Shown here one piece after another: positions 16,689-25,348 of a stretch of DNA of 64,000 nt. This DNA comes from Anaerolineales bacterium (GTDB lineage: Bacteria; Chloroflexota; Anaerolineae; 4572-78; J111), in contig JACKAU010000003.1 in assembly GCA_020634855.1 (NCBI GenBank), positions 310,001 to 374,000 of the forward strand, written 5' to 3'. Position 1 is the stretch's first letter. Every line of letters starts with the position of its first letter. The notes beneath the pieces were generated by a model. That model saw only the letters and a program-made list of their open reading frames with translations. It was not told where the DNA came from and made no database searches. Made by a program: the position numbers and the translations under genes.

Positions 16689-17915
16689 TCAGGGGTTGAT
16701 GACTGTTCCAGGGTAACTTGCCTCGGAAATTTGGTAGACACATACAGGGGCATCGATCCTGTGACCATCAGGACCGAAAACAATCGCGCCACTCACGCCT
16801 TGGCGCGAAATGGTTGAAATCGAAGCCTTGACCTCAGCTCGGCTGGGTTGTCGAGCGTACCAATAACCTTGATCTTTAATCATAGCCTGCTCTATAGAAT
16901 CAAGCAAAACATTAGCGGAGTCATAGGCCAAAACAGCCCGTGGGCCGGGGGGTAGACCACTTAGTGCTTGATAGGCCGCGGCGAAATCACTATCGGCGGA
17001 AATTTCGGCCGCACCCGGCCCCGGCGAAACAAAAATAAAGCCGTCAGCTTTGGCTCCGGCCACTTGAACGAGTTGTAAATTACCGGCCTCCACCTGACCC
17101 AACACAGGCATTGCCCGGTCGCTCAGGTTAGCTAGAAACGTTCCGGCAGTGACGGCCTCGGTGGCTAATTGAACAGCTTGAGTCCCTGCCGGAATTTCGG
17201 CCGGATTGCTGCTGATTATTATACGTGGATCCAGGCCCAAACCTTGAGCAACTTGCGCTAACCGCGCCTGGGTTTGTTCGACTGTAGCGGCAACGCTGAC
17301 AATGCCCTGGGGAGCCGGTTCGAACAGCGCCGCCTCAACGCTCCATGGGATGCTGACGGCGAGTTGGGCTTCCTGATAGACCGGTATGGCGGCCAGGGTC
17401 GCCGCCGGGGCCAGATGGCCCACTACCCCCAATACAGCTGGATCGGCCGCCAGTACACGAGCTTGCTTGGCGGCTTCAACCGGATCGTTGAAATCGTTGA
17501 GGGCTACTAACTCAACGCGATAGCCGTGCAGTCCTTGCCCCTGATTTCGCTCTTGCAAGGCCAGTTTAACCGCAAATAACAGTTCGTAACCGGAAGCGCG
17601 ATATAATCCTTCAAACGGCGCCACCAGCCCTATTTTGACCGTGCGCGGCGCGTTGCTCAACTGAATCTGCCGATATCCCAGCCAGCCGACCGCCGCCGCC
17701 AGCAAAATGAAAACTAGGCTATAAACGACAAATTTCTGGGCTACTTCCGGAGGCAAATTCAAATATAGTATATCGCTCTTGACGTGGATTTGCTCCCGCC
17801 GAATTGTTAAATCCGACAGACAAGGGGAGGGTTTGGCCAGCCCCGCCGAGTTTACCCACTCCATAGAAGAAATATGCTGATTTTGTCGATCCACCTGCTT
17901 TTGGACGGTCGTCAT
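16689..17915 (-). CDS. Membrane-anchored periplasmic-binding-protein (LivK-like) domain protein
   Basis: 408 aa from MTTVQKQ. One membrane helix (about 63-82) is followed by a type-1 periplasmic-binding fold similar to branched-chain amino acid receptors: VKIGLVAPFEGLYRASGYEL, LGVVGHLAPAATLAAIPVYQEA and GFIFVSPGPGAAEIS. No permease or ATPase genes are adjacent, so it may be a stand-alone sensor or scaffold. It is divergently transcribed from the lipoprotein gene at 17980, whose -35 box falls in this gene's first codons. The exact start is uncertain. Confidence 0.75.
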   Translation of the reverse strand: MTTVQKQVDRQNQHISSMEWVNSAGLAKPSPCLSDLTIRREQIHVKSDILYLNLPPEVAQKFVVYSLVFILLAAAVGWLGYRQIQLSNAPRTVKIGLVAPFEGLYRASGYELLFAVKLALQERNQGQGLHGYRVELVALNDFNDPVEAAKQARVLAADPAVLGVVGHLAPAATLAAIPVYQEAQLAVSIPWSVEAALFEPAPQGIVSVAATVEQTQARLAQVAQGLGLDPRIIISSNPAEIPAGTQAVQLATEAVTAGTFLANLSDRAMPVLGQVEAGNLQLVQVAGAKADGFIFVSPGPGAAEISADSDFAAAYQALSGLPPGPRAVLAYDSANVLLDSIEQAMIKDQGYWYARQPSRAEVKASISTISRQGVSGAIVFGPDGHRIDAPVCVYQISEASYPGTVINP

Positions 17916-17930
17916 TGCTTTTGGTATAAT
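17901..17930 (+). promoter_or_regulatory. Promoter for the lipoprotein gene
   Basis: TTGGAC (17901-17906), 18-nt spacer, TATAAT (17925-17930), 50 nt before the ATG at 17980. Confidence 0.6.
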
Positions 17931-17979
17931 CCTCGTTTGTAAATTACGGCTAACCTTAAAGAAGGAAGGAGAACGCCGC

Positions 17980-18807
17980 ATGAATTATCATCGCCTGAAG
18001 CTTTGGGGAGCGATCGCGCTGTTAGGCTTGGCTACCTTGGCCTGCGGACCCAATTTTTTAGCCCAGATCGACGCCACCCCTACACCAACCCCGACCAAAA
18101 CGCCCAAACCACCGCCAACGGAAACGTCGGTGGCCGTTCTGGTCACGAACACCGCCACCCCCATCCCACCGACCGCCACCGATACACCTATTCCACCGAC
18201 CGAAACCCCTACCCCGGAACCAACCACACCACCTACCGAAGAACCGACGCCAACCGAAACGCCTGTGCCGACAGAACCCCCTGCTCCTGAGCCCGAGGAG
18301 CCTACCGCTGCGCCCGTTCCTGAAGAACTAACCCCGGTTCCTGCCGACACCTCGGAACCGGTCGCCCAAGAAGCTTACAAAATTGTCCATTTCAAAGTTC
18401 TGGGCGAGGGTGAAAACAACGGCGGTATCTTTAATAAAGGTGGCATGCACCATATCTTTTTAACCGTTCTCGATGCAAACGGCAACGGATTGGACGGGGC
18501 CGTGGTCAAAGACGATAACGGCAGCGCGCTGGAAGTGGTAACCGGCGATAAAGGACCGGGCAAAGCGGAAATCATGATGGAGTGGGAACCCTATAAACTG
18601 TATGTGGCGGCTGACCCAGCCGGCCCCACCACCAGCGAAGTTTCGAACCAAATGAACACGGCCTATCCGAATATACCTGATATTGTAGGCAAATTAGGCT
18701 CAATTGACAATGAGTACTCGGTTTGTCCGACGCCGGATGTGCGCTGCGAACCTCCCTTTTACAACGTCCATTTTTCGTATGAGATTACTTTTCAAAAAGT
18801 AAACTAA
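17980..18807 (+). CDS. Lipoprotein with Thr/Pro linker and C-terminal unknown domain
   Basis: 275 aa. A signal peptide with lipobox LATLAC (C22) predicts lipid anchoring outside the membrane. Residues about 30-125 are a low-complexity Thr/Pro/Glu linker (repeated TPTPT and PTET words) of the kind common in Chloroflexota surface proteins. The folded part (130-275) contains KGGMHHIFLTVLDANGNGL, which looks like an Ig-like or carboxypeptidase-regulatory beta domain, and a late Cys pair (VCPTPDVRCEP). The function is unknown. AAGGAAGGAG precedes the start. Confidence 0.82.
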   Translation: MNYHRLKLWGAIALLGLATLACGPNFLAQIDATPTPTPTKTPKPPPTETSVAVLVTNTATPIPPTATDTPIPPTETPTPEPTTPPTEEPTPTETPVPTEPPAPEPEEPTAAPVPEELTPVPADTSEPVAQEAYKIVHFKVLGEGENNGGIFNKGGMHHIFLTVLDANGNGLDGAVVKDDNGSALEVVTGDKGPGKAEIMMEWEPYKLYVAADPAGPTTSEVSNQMNTAYPNIPDIVGKLGSIDNEYSVCPTPDVRCEPPFYNVHFSYEITFQKVN

Positions 18808-18821
18808 CAACTAAAGCGATT

Positions 18822-19835
18822 ATGGCCCATCTTATTGAAGACCTGTTAACCCCAATTCGCACCCTACACGAGCAGATCCGGGATGCAGTGGTGACGGCCT
18901 GCGAAGCCGCCTCGATTGATGACATGGCCCGTATCGCCCAAGAAGCGGAAGGGGACACTATCTACGCGGTTGATCGCATCAGCGAGGCGCTACTTATCGA
19001 CTTTTTCAGTCGTGAGATCGCCGGCTCGACCCCCGTTGTCCTTATCGCCGAGGGTCTGGAAGGCGGCCAAATTACGCTGCCCGCCAGCGCCCCCGCCTCC
19101 GAGGCGAAATGGCGGGTGATTGTCGATCCGATAGACGGGACGCGCGGGCTGATGTATCAAAAACGCAGCGCTTGGATTTTGACCGGCGTCGCGCCCAACC
19201 TCGGGCCGGATACTAATTTATCACACATCCAACTGGCCGTGCAAACCGAGATTCCGCTGATCAAGCAGCATCTATCCGACTCGGTGTGGGCGGTAGCCGG
19301 GCAGGGCGTTCAGGCCGAACGCTTCAATCGCCTCACCGGCGAGAAACAGCCGCTGGCGCTGCGCGCTTCGCAAGCGGCAACCATCGCTCACGGCTACGCT
19401 ATGATCTCGCGCTTTTTTCCGGGCGCAAGAGAGATGCTGGCCGCTATCGATGAGGAGATTGTGCGCGGCGCTTTGGGGCCGGTCCAAAGAGGCAAAGCCC
19501 ACTGTTTTGAAGATCAATATATTTGCAGCGGTGGACAACTATACGAACTTATGTCAGGGAAGGACCGCTTTGTGGCCGACCTGCGGCCACTTCTGGAAAA
19601 GTCTCTAGCCGAACGCGGTCTGGCGCTGGGCATCTGTTGCCATCCCTATGATGTCTGCACCGAATTAATCGCCCGTGAGTTGGGGGTTATCATCACCGAT
19701 GAACAGGGTCGGCCGCTGGCCGCGCCGCTGACCGTCGAGGCCGAGGTAAGTTGGGCCGGCTACGCCAATGCGGCCATCCGCCAGCAAATCGAACCGTTGT
19801 TACAACACGCGCTTCGAAAGCGCGGGCTGATTTGA
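18822..19835 (+). CDS. Inositol monophosphatase family phosphatase
   Basis: 337 aa. The metal-binding signature VDPIDGTRGLMY (about 101-112) and the upstream acidic motif AEGLEGG mark the Li-sensitive phosphatase superfamily (inositol monophosphatase, FBPase, CysQ). It is longer than bacterial SuhB (about 267 aa), and the C-terminal half is divergent, with CCHPYDVCTELIARELG, so the substrate is uncertain. It lies 14 nt after the lipoprotein gene. Confidence 0.82.
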   Translation: MAHLIEDLLTPIRTLHEQIRDAVVTACEAASIDDMARIAQEAEGDTIYAVDRISEALLIDFFSREIAGSTPVVLIAEGLEGGQITLPASAPASEAKWRVIVDPIDGTRGLMYQKRSAWILTGVAPNLGPDTNLSHIQLAVQTEIPLIKQHLSDSVWAVAGQGVQAERFNRLTGEKQPLALRASQAATIAHGYAMISRFFPGAREMLAAIDEEIVRGALGPVQRGKAHCFEDQYICSGGQLYELMSGKDRFVADLRPLLEKSLAERGLALGICCHPYDVCTELIARELGVIITDEQGRPLAAPLTVEAEVSWAGYANAAIRQQIEPLLQHALRKRGLI

Positions 19836-19993
19836 ACGGTGAGAGTTACCTGGCATTCCTAGCTGGAATAGATGGCTGAATTTCCAAATTCTAACTTTTT
19901 TTTGGGGTTTCTCTAACACAATTCCTTAATGACTGGCATATACTACTTGCGGTAATAAGTAAACACACTTCCCCATTTAAAAGGGTCGTCATC

Positions 19994-20029
19994 AGTAATT
20001 AATAATTGACTTTTTAATCTCTAATTACT
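19994..20029. repeat. AT-rich inverted repeat
   Basis: AGTAATTA and TAATTACT arms within an AT-rich word repeat between the phosphatase and epimerase genes; the rest of this 252-bp gap shows no gene. Confidence 0.4.
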
Positions 20030-20087
20030 AATTACCAATGACTAATGTTACAATGGAAGTTAGCCTAATCATTTCAAGGAGAAAATT

Positions 20088-21035
20088 ATGCGGGTTTTAA
20101 TTACTGGCGGAGCAGGATTCCTGGGTTCTCATTTATGTGATCGATTTCTGGCCGAAGGCCATCAAGTCATTGCCATGGACAATTTGATTACCGGGAACAC
20201 CGCCAATATCGAACATCTTGCCGGCAACAAGAACTTTCTGTTCATCGACCATGATGTGACCAACTACATCTATATTGAAGGCCAACTGGATGCAGTTCTG
20301 CATTTTGCCTCGCCGGCCAGCCCGATCGATTATCTTGAACTCCCCATCCAAACGATGAAGGTTGGGGCATTGGGGACACATAAGGCGCTCGGTCTGGCCA
20401 AGGCCAAGGGAGCGCGATTACTGCTGGCGTCTACATCCGAAGTTTATGGCGATCCGCTGGTCCATCCCCAAACCGAAGATTACTGGGGCAACGTCAACCC
20501 CATCGGACCTCGGGGTGTTTACGATGAGGCCAAGCGATTTGCCGAAGCGCTGACAATGGCGTATCATCGCTACCACGGCGTCGATACTCGAATTGTCCGT
20601 ATTTTCAACACCTACGGGCCTCGAATGCGCCAGGAAGATGGCCGGGTGGTGCCTAATTTCATCGCCCAAGCCCTGCGCGGCGAACCGCTGACTGTTTACG
20701 GCGACGGCACCAGAACTCGTTCGTTCTGCTATTGCAAAGATTTGGTTGATGGTATCTACCGCCTGCTCCTGTCGGATGAGGTTGAACCGGTCAATATCGG
20801 CAACCCATCGGAAATGACCATTCTGGATTTTGCTAAAAAGATTATCGAGCTGACGGACAGTAATTCAGATATCGCCTTTATTCAGCCGACTGATATGCGA
20901 ATTAAAGATGACCCTAAAGTACGCCAGCCGGACATCAGCAAAGCCAAACGCATTCTCAATTGGGAGCCGCGGATTTCGCTTGACGCCGGATTACAAGAAA
21001 CCATTGATTATTTCAAAACTGTTGTTAAAAGGTAA
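20088..21035 (+). CDS. UDP-glucuronate decarboxylase-like NAD-dependent epimerase/dehydratase
   Basis: 315-aa extended short-chain dehydrogenase. The NAD motif TGGAGFLGSHL is at 6-16, the catalytic Tyr/Lys are Y145 and K149 in GVYDEAKRFAE, and ASTSEVYGDP precedes them. HFASPASPIDY and FNTYGPRM match the UDP-xylose synthase group, which converts UDP-glucuronate to UDP-xylose for surface glycans. AAGGAG lies before the start. The next gene, an O-antigen ligase-like protein, begins at the base after its stop. Confidence 0.9.
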   Translation: MRVLITGGAGFLGSHLCDRFLAEGHQVIAMDNLITGNTANIEHLAGNKNFLFIDHDVTNYIYIEGQLDAVLHFASPASPIDYLELPIQTMKVGALGTHKALGLAKAKGARLLLASTSEVYGDPLVHPQTEDYWGNVNPIGPRGVYDEAKRFAEALTMAYHRYHGVDTRIVRIFNTYGPRMRQEDGRVVPNFIAQALRGEPLTVYGDGTRTRSFCYCKDLVDGIYRLLLSDEVEPVNIGNPSEMTILDFAKKIIELTDSNSDIAFIQPTDMRIKDDPKVRQPDISKAKRILNWEPRISLDAGLQETIDYFKTVVKR

Positions 21036-22601
21036 ATGACCGATTATGCCTCACTAGGTTTACAAAAACTGGTTAGGCTGACTATCTCGCCGCTGACGAT
21101 TAGCCCGCAAGCCCAGACCTTTAGTATAGTGGTCATCACCCTGGCTGTGGGTTTGGCGCTGGCTCTTGCCCCTTTTTCAATGGCCGTGCTACTCGTCAGC
21201 GGCTCATTTTTTTTTATCCTAGCCCTCATTTATCCCATTCTCTATCTTTACCTGCTCATTCTCATCATTCCGATCAGCAGTCTGCTGGCCATCCAGGTAG
21301 GCGGTATCCGCGTCGGCCTGATGGAAGTGGTTTTGGCGATGGGGTTATTCACTTGGCTGCTCAAAGCGCTGGCCGAACCGGCTCTGTCCGGGCAAAAACT
21401 GACGATTGTAACCGGTCCACTGGCCGGTCCATTTTTGCTGCTTTTGGGCGGCCTGAGCTTATCCTGGTTAATCACCCTTTCGATTGGAGCCAGTTTGGTT
21501 GAGACCCTCAAATGGGTTGAAATGCTGGCTGTGTACTTGTATGTGATCAATCTGCTCAAGCCCCACCAGATAAAATGGGTGGTTATTGTTATCCTGACCG
21601 CCGGATTAATCCAGGCGGGATTGGGTTTGTACCAATTTATTTTCAAAGCGGGGCCAGATGGATTTTTACTCTTTGACGGTCGCTTTCTGAGAGCCTACGG
21701 CACCTTTGCCCAGCCGAACCCGTACGGCGGCTATCTGGGGTTGGTTCTACCGCTGACCCTAGCGTTAACCATCTGGCTTCTCACCCAAAATTTGGTTAAG
21801 CCACGCGACAGCCAGCAATCGAAACTGGGCCGACTATTAAAGTTAGGTTTAGTGAGTTTACCGCTAGCGATCATGGTGGCCGCGTTACTTGCCAGCCAGT
21901 CGCGCGGCGCGATGTTGGGCTTTGCTGTTGCTGGAGTAGTGACGCTCATGGTCTGGAGCCGGAAAATCGCGCTGGCGATGGCCGGTCTGGCCCTGGCCGC
22001 AGTGATGATCGGTTTGATCAGTTCCTTTAATCTATCACTCACCCCCCCCATCGACTCAGGCGACGCCGGCTCGCCTTATAACGCCATCGTCCAGCGCGTA
22101 GCCGACGCCATCGAGGCGGTCAATGTGACCGATGTGGCCAATACCGAGGTTACCGACGCCAACTTTGCTACGCTGGAACGGTTAGCGCATTGGCAGGCCG
22201 CCCAAGCTATGTGGCGCGACAACCTATGGTTGGGGGTCGGCATCGGCAACTACGCGGTGATTTATCCGGCCTATGCCGTCGGGCGCTGGCTCGATCCGCT
22301 GGGCCATGCCCACAACTATTTGCTCAACATTGGCGCGGAAGCAGGGTTGGTGGGCATAACGGCATATTTGATTTTTTGGATCCTAACTTTTGGGTTATTA
22401 TGGACGGTAGTGCAAAATAATAAAGGCTTTTACAAAGCTGTAGCCGCCGGGGCCATCGGCATTGTCACCCATCTGCACGTGCATAATCTGGTTGACAATC
22501 TTTATGTTCAGGGTATGTACTTACATGTGGCAGTAATTCTCGGGTTGGCTTCAGTTATCTATCTATCCAACAATCAAAACCCAATCTCAAGAAAAGTTTA
22601 G
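21036..22601 (+). CDS. O-antigen ligase/polymerase family membrane protein
   Basis: 521 aa with about ten to twelve membrane helices and a large extracytoplasmic loop in the C-terminal half, carrying WRDNLWLGVGIGNYAVIYP and HAHNYLLNIGAEAGLVG, the Wzy_C/WaaL signature. It would join or polymerise surface polysaccharides at the outer face of the membrane. It directly abuts the epimerase gene (no gap) and is followed by gtrA, consistent with a surface glycan operon. Confidence 0.87.
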   Translation: MTDYASLGLQKLVRLTISPLTISPQAQTFSIVVITLAVGLALALAPFSMAVLLVSGSFFFILALIYPILYLYLLILIIPISSLLAIQVGGIRVGLMEVVLAMGLFTWLLKALAEPALSGQKLTIVTGPLAGPFLLLLGGLSLSWLITLSIGASLVETLKWVEMLAVYLYVINLLKPHQIKWVVIVILTAGLIQAGLGLYQFIFKAGPDGFLLFDGRFLRAYGTFAQPNPYGGYLGLVLPLTLALTIWLLTQNLVKPRDSQQSKLGRLLKLGLVSLPLAIMVAALLASQSRGAMLGFAVAGVVTLMVWSRKIALAMAGLALAAVMIGLISSFNLSLTPPIDSGDAGSPYNAIVQRVADAIEAVNVTDVANTEVTDANFATLERLAHWQAAQAMWRDNLWLGVGIGNYAVIYPAYAVGRWLDPLGHAHNYLLNIGAEAGLVGITAYLIFWILTFGLLWTVVQNNKGFYKAVAAGAIGIVTHLHVHNLVDNLYVQGMYLHVAVILGLASVIYLSNNQNPISRKV

Positions 22602-22606
22602 AGACA

Positions 22607-23062
22607 ATGTTATTTTTATTCATCATCGATAACATTACCAGTTTGTACGAAAGCAACCCCAAAGAAGTTCGCCGCTTTGTAAAGTTTGGCATTGTGGGCG
22701 TTCTAGGAGCAGCCATCGATTTTGCTCTGCTAAATTTGTTAAGAGGGGTATTTGGCTGGGATTTGCTGTGGGCTAATACCGTGTCGGTCTCGGTGGCCAT
22801 TGTCAGCAACTTTACCTGGAATCGCCTGTGGACTTACCCCGAATCCCGCGCTCGCAAAAAGCGCACTCAACTGCCTCAATTTGCCCTGGTTAATTTTATA
22901 GGGCTGGTGATTAACAACATCATCGTAGTCGGCGTCGATGCCCTCATCATCGGTTGGCTCGGCGAGCCGTGGAGCTACAATATTGCCAAAATTGTGGCCA
23001 TCGGCGTGGTTTTCTTCTGGAACTTTATCATCAACCGACTGTGGACCTACCGAGGCTTATAG
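22607..23062 (+). CDS. GtrA-family membrane protein
   Basis: 151 aa, four membrane helices. FVKFGIVGVLGAAIDFALLN, FTWNRLWTYPESR and FIINRLWTYRG are typical of GtrA, a family that moves or supports movement of lipid-linked sugars across the membrane. It starts 5 nt after the ligase gene. Confidence 0.9.
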   Translation: MLFLFIIDNITSLYESNPKEVRRFVKFGIVGVLGAAIDFALLNLLRGVFGWDLLWANTVSVSVAIVSNFTWNRLWTYPESRARKKRTQLPQFALVNFIGLVINNIIVVGVDALIIGWLGEPWSYNIAKIVAIGVVFFWNFIINRLWTYRGL

Positions 23063-23108
23063 TTTCGCTCTACTCACTCAAACAGTATTTCCCAAAGGGT
23101 AACTGATT

Positions 23109-24272
23109 ATGCGTTATAACTTCGATGAGATCATTGACCGCAGCAACTCCGACGCGGCCAAGTGGACTTATTTTGACAACTCCCCGCTGCCGCTATGGGT
23201 AGCCGATATGGATTTTCGCTCGCCGGAGCCGGTTATCCGCGCTTTGCACGAGCGCGTTGACCACGGCGTTTTTGGCTATGGCATGCCCCCCTTAGCGCTG
23301 GCCGAAACTATTTGCCAACGAATGCACGACCTGTATCAGTGGGAAGTAACACCGGGGCAAATTATCTATGTGCCCAGCATTGTGGCCGGCTTCAATATCG
23401 CCTGTCAATCCGTTGGCGAGCCGGGGAGCGAAGTCTTAGTCCAAACGCCCGTTTACCCGCCATTTCTGAGCGCCCCCAAATTTCAGGACCGAGTTTTAGC
23501 CACGGCTGATCTAACCTTGGTCCCGAACGGCAAAACCATCAGCTACGAAATCGATTACGACCGCTTCGAAGCGGCCATTACCCCCCAAACGCAAATATTT
23601 CTGCTGTGTAACCCGCACAACCCCATCGGGCGTGGCTTTAGCCGGGAGGAACAGTTATGTCTGGCCGACATTTGCCTGAAGCATAACATAACCATCTGCT
23701 CCGATGAAATTCATTCCGATCTGCTTCTCGGCGACACCACCCACATCCCGATGGCCACCCTCTCCCCCGAAATCGCCGACCGCTGTATTACGCTCATTGC
23801 CCCCAGCAAAACTTTCAACATGCCGGGGCTGGGGTGTGGTATCGCCATCATTCAAAACGACAAACTGCGCCGCGCCTATGAAAAAACAATGCGGGGACTG
23901 ACCGGGCATATCAATATTATGGGGTACACTGCCGCCCTGGCCGCATATCGTGACGGCGGTGAATGGTTGGCCCAACTGCTCGACTATCTGACGGCCAATC
24001 GCGATTTTGTGGCCCAATATATCGACGATAACCTGCCGGGGGTGACGGCTACCCGCCCGGTAGCCACCTATCTAACCTGGCTCGACTGCCGCCAGACGGG
24101 TATCGAGGGCAACCCCTTCCAATTCTTCCTGACCGAGGCCAATGTGGCGCTCAACGACGGCCAGGCATTCGGTTCGGCCGGCAAGGGGTTTGTCCGGCTC
24201 AACTTCGGCTGTCCCCGTTCGATCTTAGTGCAAGCTCTGGACCAAATGCGTGACGCGCTGAGCAAAATTTAG
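23109..24272 (+). CDS. MalY/PatB-type PLP aminotransferase (cystathionine beta-lyase)
   Basis: 387-aa fold-type I PLP enzyme. MRYNFDEIIDRSNSDAAKW and LPLWVADMDFRSP are the signature start of the MalY/PatB group; the PLP lysine is in LIAPSKTFNMPGLG and the C-terminal arginine in GFVRLNFGCPRS. Members cleave the C-S bond of cystathionine or cysteine conjugates. It follows gtrA by 46 nt without obvious functional link. Confidence 0.88.
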   Translation: MRYNFDEIIDRSNSDAAKWTYFDNSPLPLWVADMDFRSPEPVIRALHERVDHGVFGYGMPPLALAETICQRMHDLYQWEVTPGQIIYVPSIVAGFNIACQSVGEPGSEVLVQTPVYPPFLSAPKFQDRVLATADLTLVPNGKTISYEIDYDRFEAAITPQTQIFLLCNPHNPIGRGFSREEQLCLADICLKHNITICSDEIHSDLLLGDTTHIPMATLSPEIADRCITLIAPSKTFNMPGLGCGIAIIQNDKLRRAYEKTMRGLTGHINIMGYTAALAAYRDGGEWLAQLLDYLTANRDFVAQYIDDNLPGVTATRPVATYLTWLDCRQTGIEGNPFQFFLTEANVALNDGQAFGSAGKGFVRLNFGCPRSILVQALDQMRDALSKI

Positions 24273-24370
24273 CCTACCCTGAAAATTTTATTAGGACCTG
24301 CTCAAAGTAAAGTTAGCCGGCCCTGAACCGAAACTTAACGGCAGGCTATTGATATTCGGTTAAAACGGCC

Positions 24371-24385
24371 TTACCATGTTGGTAA
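24371..24385. promoter_or_regulatory. Palindrome upstream of the metal transporter
   Basis: TTACCATGTTGGTAA is an almost perfect palindrome (TTACCA-TGT-TGGTAA) 30 nt before the CDF start, in the place expected for a metal-dependent repressor operator. The regulator is not identified. Confidence 0.4.
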
Positions 24386-24414
24386 GAGAAATTTCTCAAT
24401 AGAGGTATCCGGCC

Positions 24415-25344
24415 GTGATTAACTCGATCAAACTCAACCAACCTAAAACAGCCCCTTTCAGTAATAAAACGTCTCGCCAAAAACAGGTCAATGACGTGTT
24501 GTGGCGCGTCCTGTTCCTCAATTTGGTGGTAGCGGCAGCCAAAATCATCACCGGCCTGCTGACCGCGTCGATCAGTATTTTGGCCGACGGTTTCCACTCG
24601 GCGATGGATGCCTCATCCAACGTCATCGGCCTCATCGGCTCGACTATCGCCAGCCGCCCGCCGGATCACGACCATCCCTACGGCCATCAAAAATACGAAA
24701 CGTTTGCCACTTTGGGCATCGGTTTGCTGTTACTGTTGACCAGTTGGAACGTGCTGCGAAGCGTCATTGAACGTTTTTTGCAGGGTGGTGCGCCGGAGGT
24801 AACGGCCCTCAGTTTCGGGGTGATAATCGTCACCATTATGGTCAATTGGCTAGTGGTGGCTTACGAAAAACGTGAAGGAAAGCGTCTGAATTCCAGCCTA
24901 TTGCTGGCCGACGCGGCCCACACCAAATCCGACATCTTTGTGTCGTTTTCGGTACTGGCCAGTTTAGTGGCGGTCAAATTAGGCTGGCTGTGGATCGACG
25001 CGGCAGTGGCCTTAATCATCGTTATTGTCATTGCTCACACCGGCCTAAAAATTGTGCGCCGGGCTTCGGAAGTGCTGGCCGACAGCGCCGTCATCGACAT
25101 TGAGCAGGTGGAGAACATTGTCCTGGCCATTGATGGGGTTGAGTCCTGCCATAAAATCCGCAGCCGGGGATCAGCGGACGCGGTGCATCTCGACTTGCAC
25201 ATCCAAGTCGATGGCCAAATGCCGCTAGAAAAAGCTCATTTGCTAGGCCATAACGCTCAGGACCGATTGATGGAGGCGCTGGACGTGGCCGATGTGCTGG
25301 TGCATGTCGAGCCGGTTTGGTGGCCGGGGGCTGAGCCGCATTAA
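24415..25344 (+). CDS. Cation diffusion facilitator (CDF) metal transporter
   Basis: 309 aa, starting with GTG behind an AGAGG site. Six membrane helices are followed by a C-terminal cytoplasmic domain. The metal sites are visible: LADGFHSAMDASSN in helix 2, PPDHDHPYGHQKYE after it, and ADAAHTKSDIF in helix 5. CDF proteins export Zn, Co, Fe or Mn in exchange for protons. The metal-site pattern H/D...H/D does not fix the substrate. A palindrome upstream may be the operator. Confidence 0.92.
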   Translation: MINSIKLNQPKTAPFSNKTSRQKQVNDVLWRVLFLNLVVAAAKIITGLLTASISILADGFHSAMDASSNVIGLIGSTIASRPPDHDHPYGHQKYETFATLGIGLLLLLTSWNVLRSVIERFLQGGAPEVTALSFGVIIVTIMVNWLVVAYEKREGKRLNSSLLLADAAHTKSDIFVSFSVLASLVAVKLGWLWIDAAVALIIVIVIAHTGLKIVRRASEVLADSAVIDIEQVENIVLAIDGVESCHKIRSRGSADAVHLDLHIQVDGQMPLEKAHLLGHNAQDRLMEALDVADVLVHVEPVWWPGAEPH

Positions 25345-25348
25345 GGCC

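Noticed and set aside
19836..20087. tRNA or small RNA gene
   Set aside because: Only AT-rich word repeats and a ribosome binding site; no cloverleaf could be folded.
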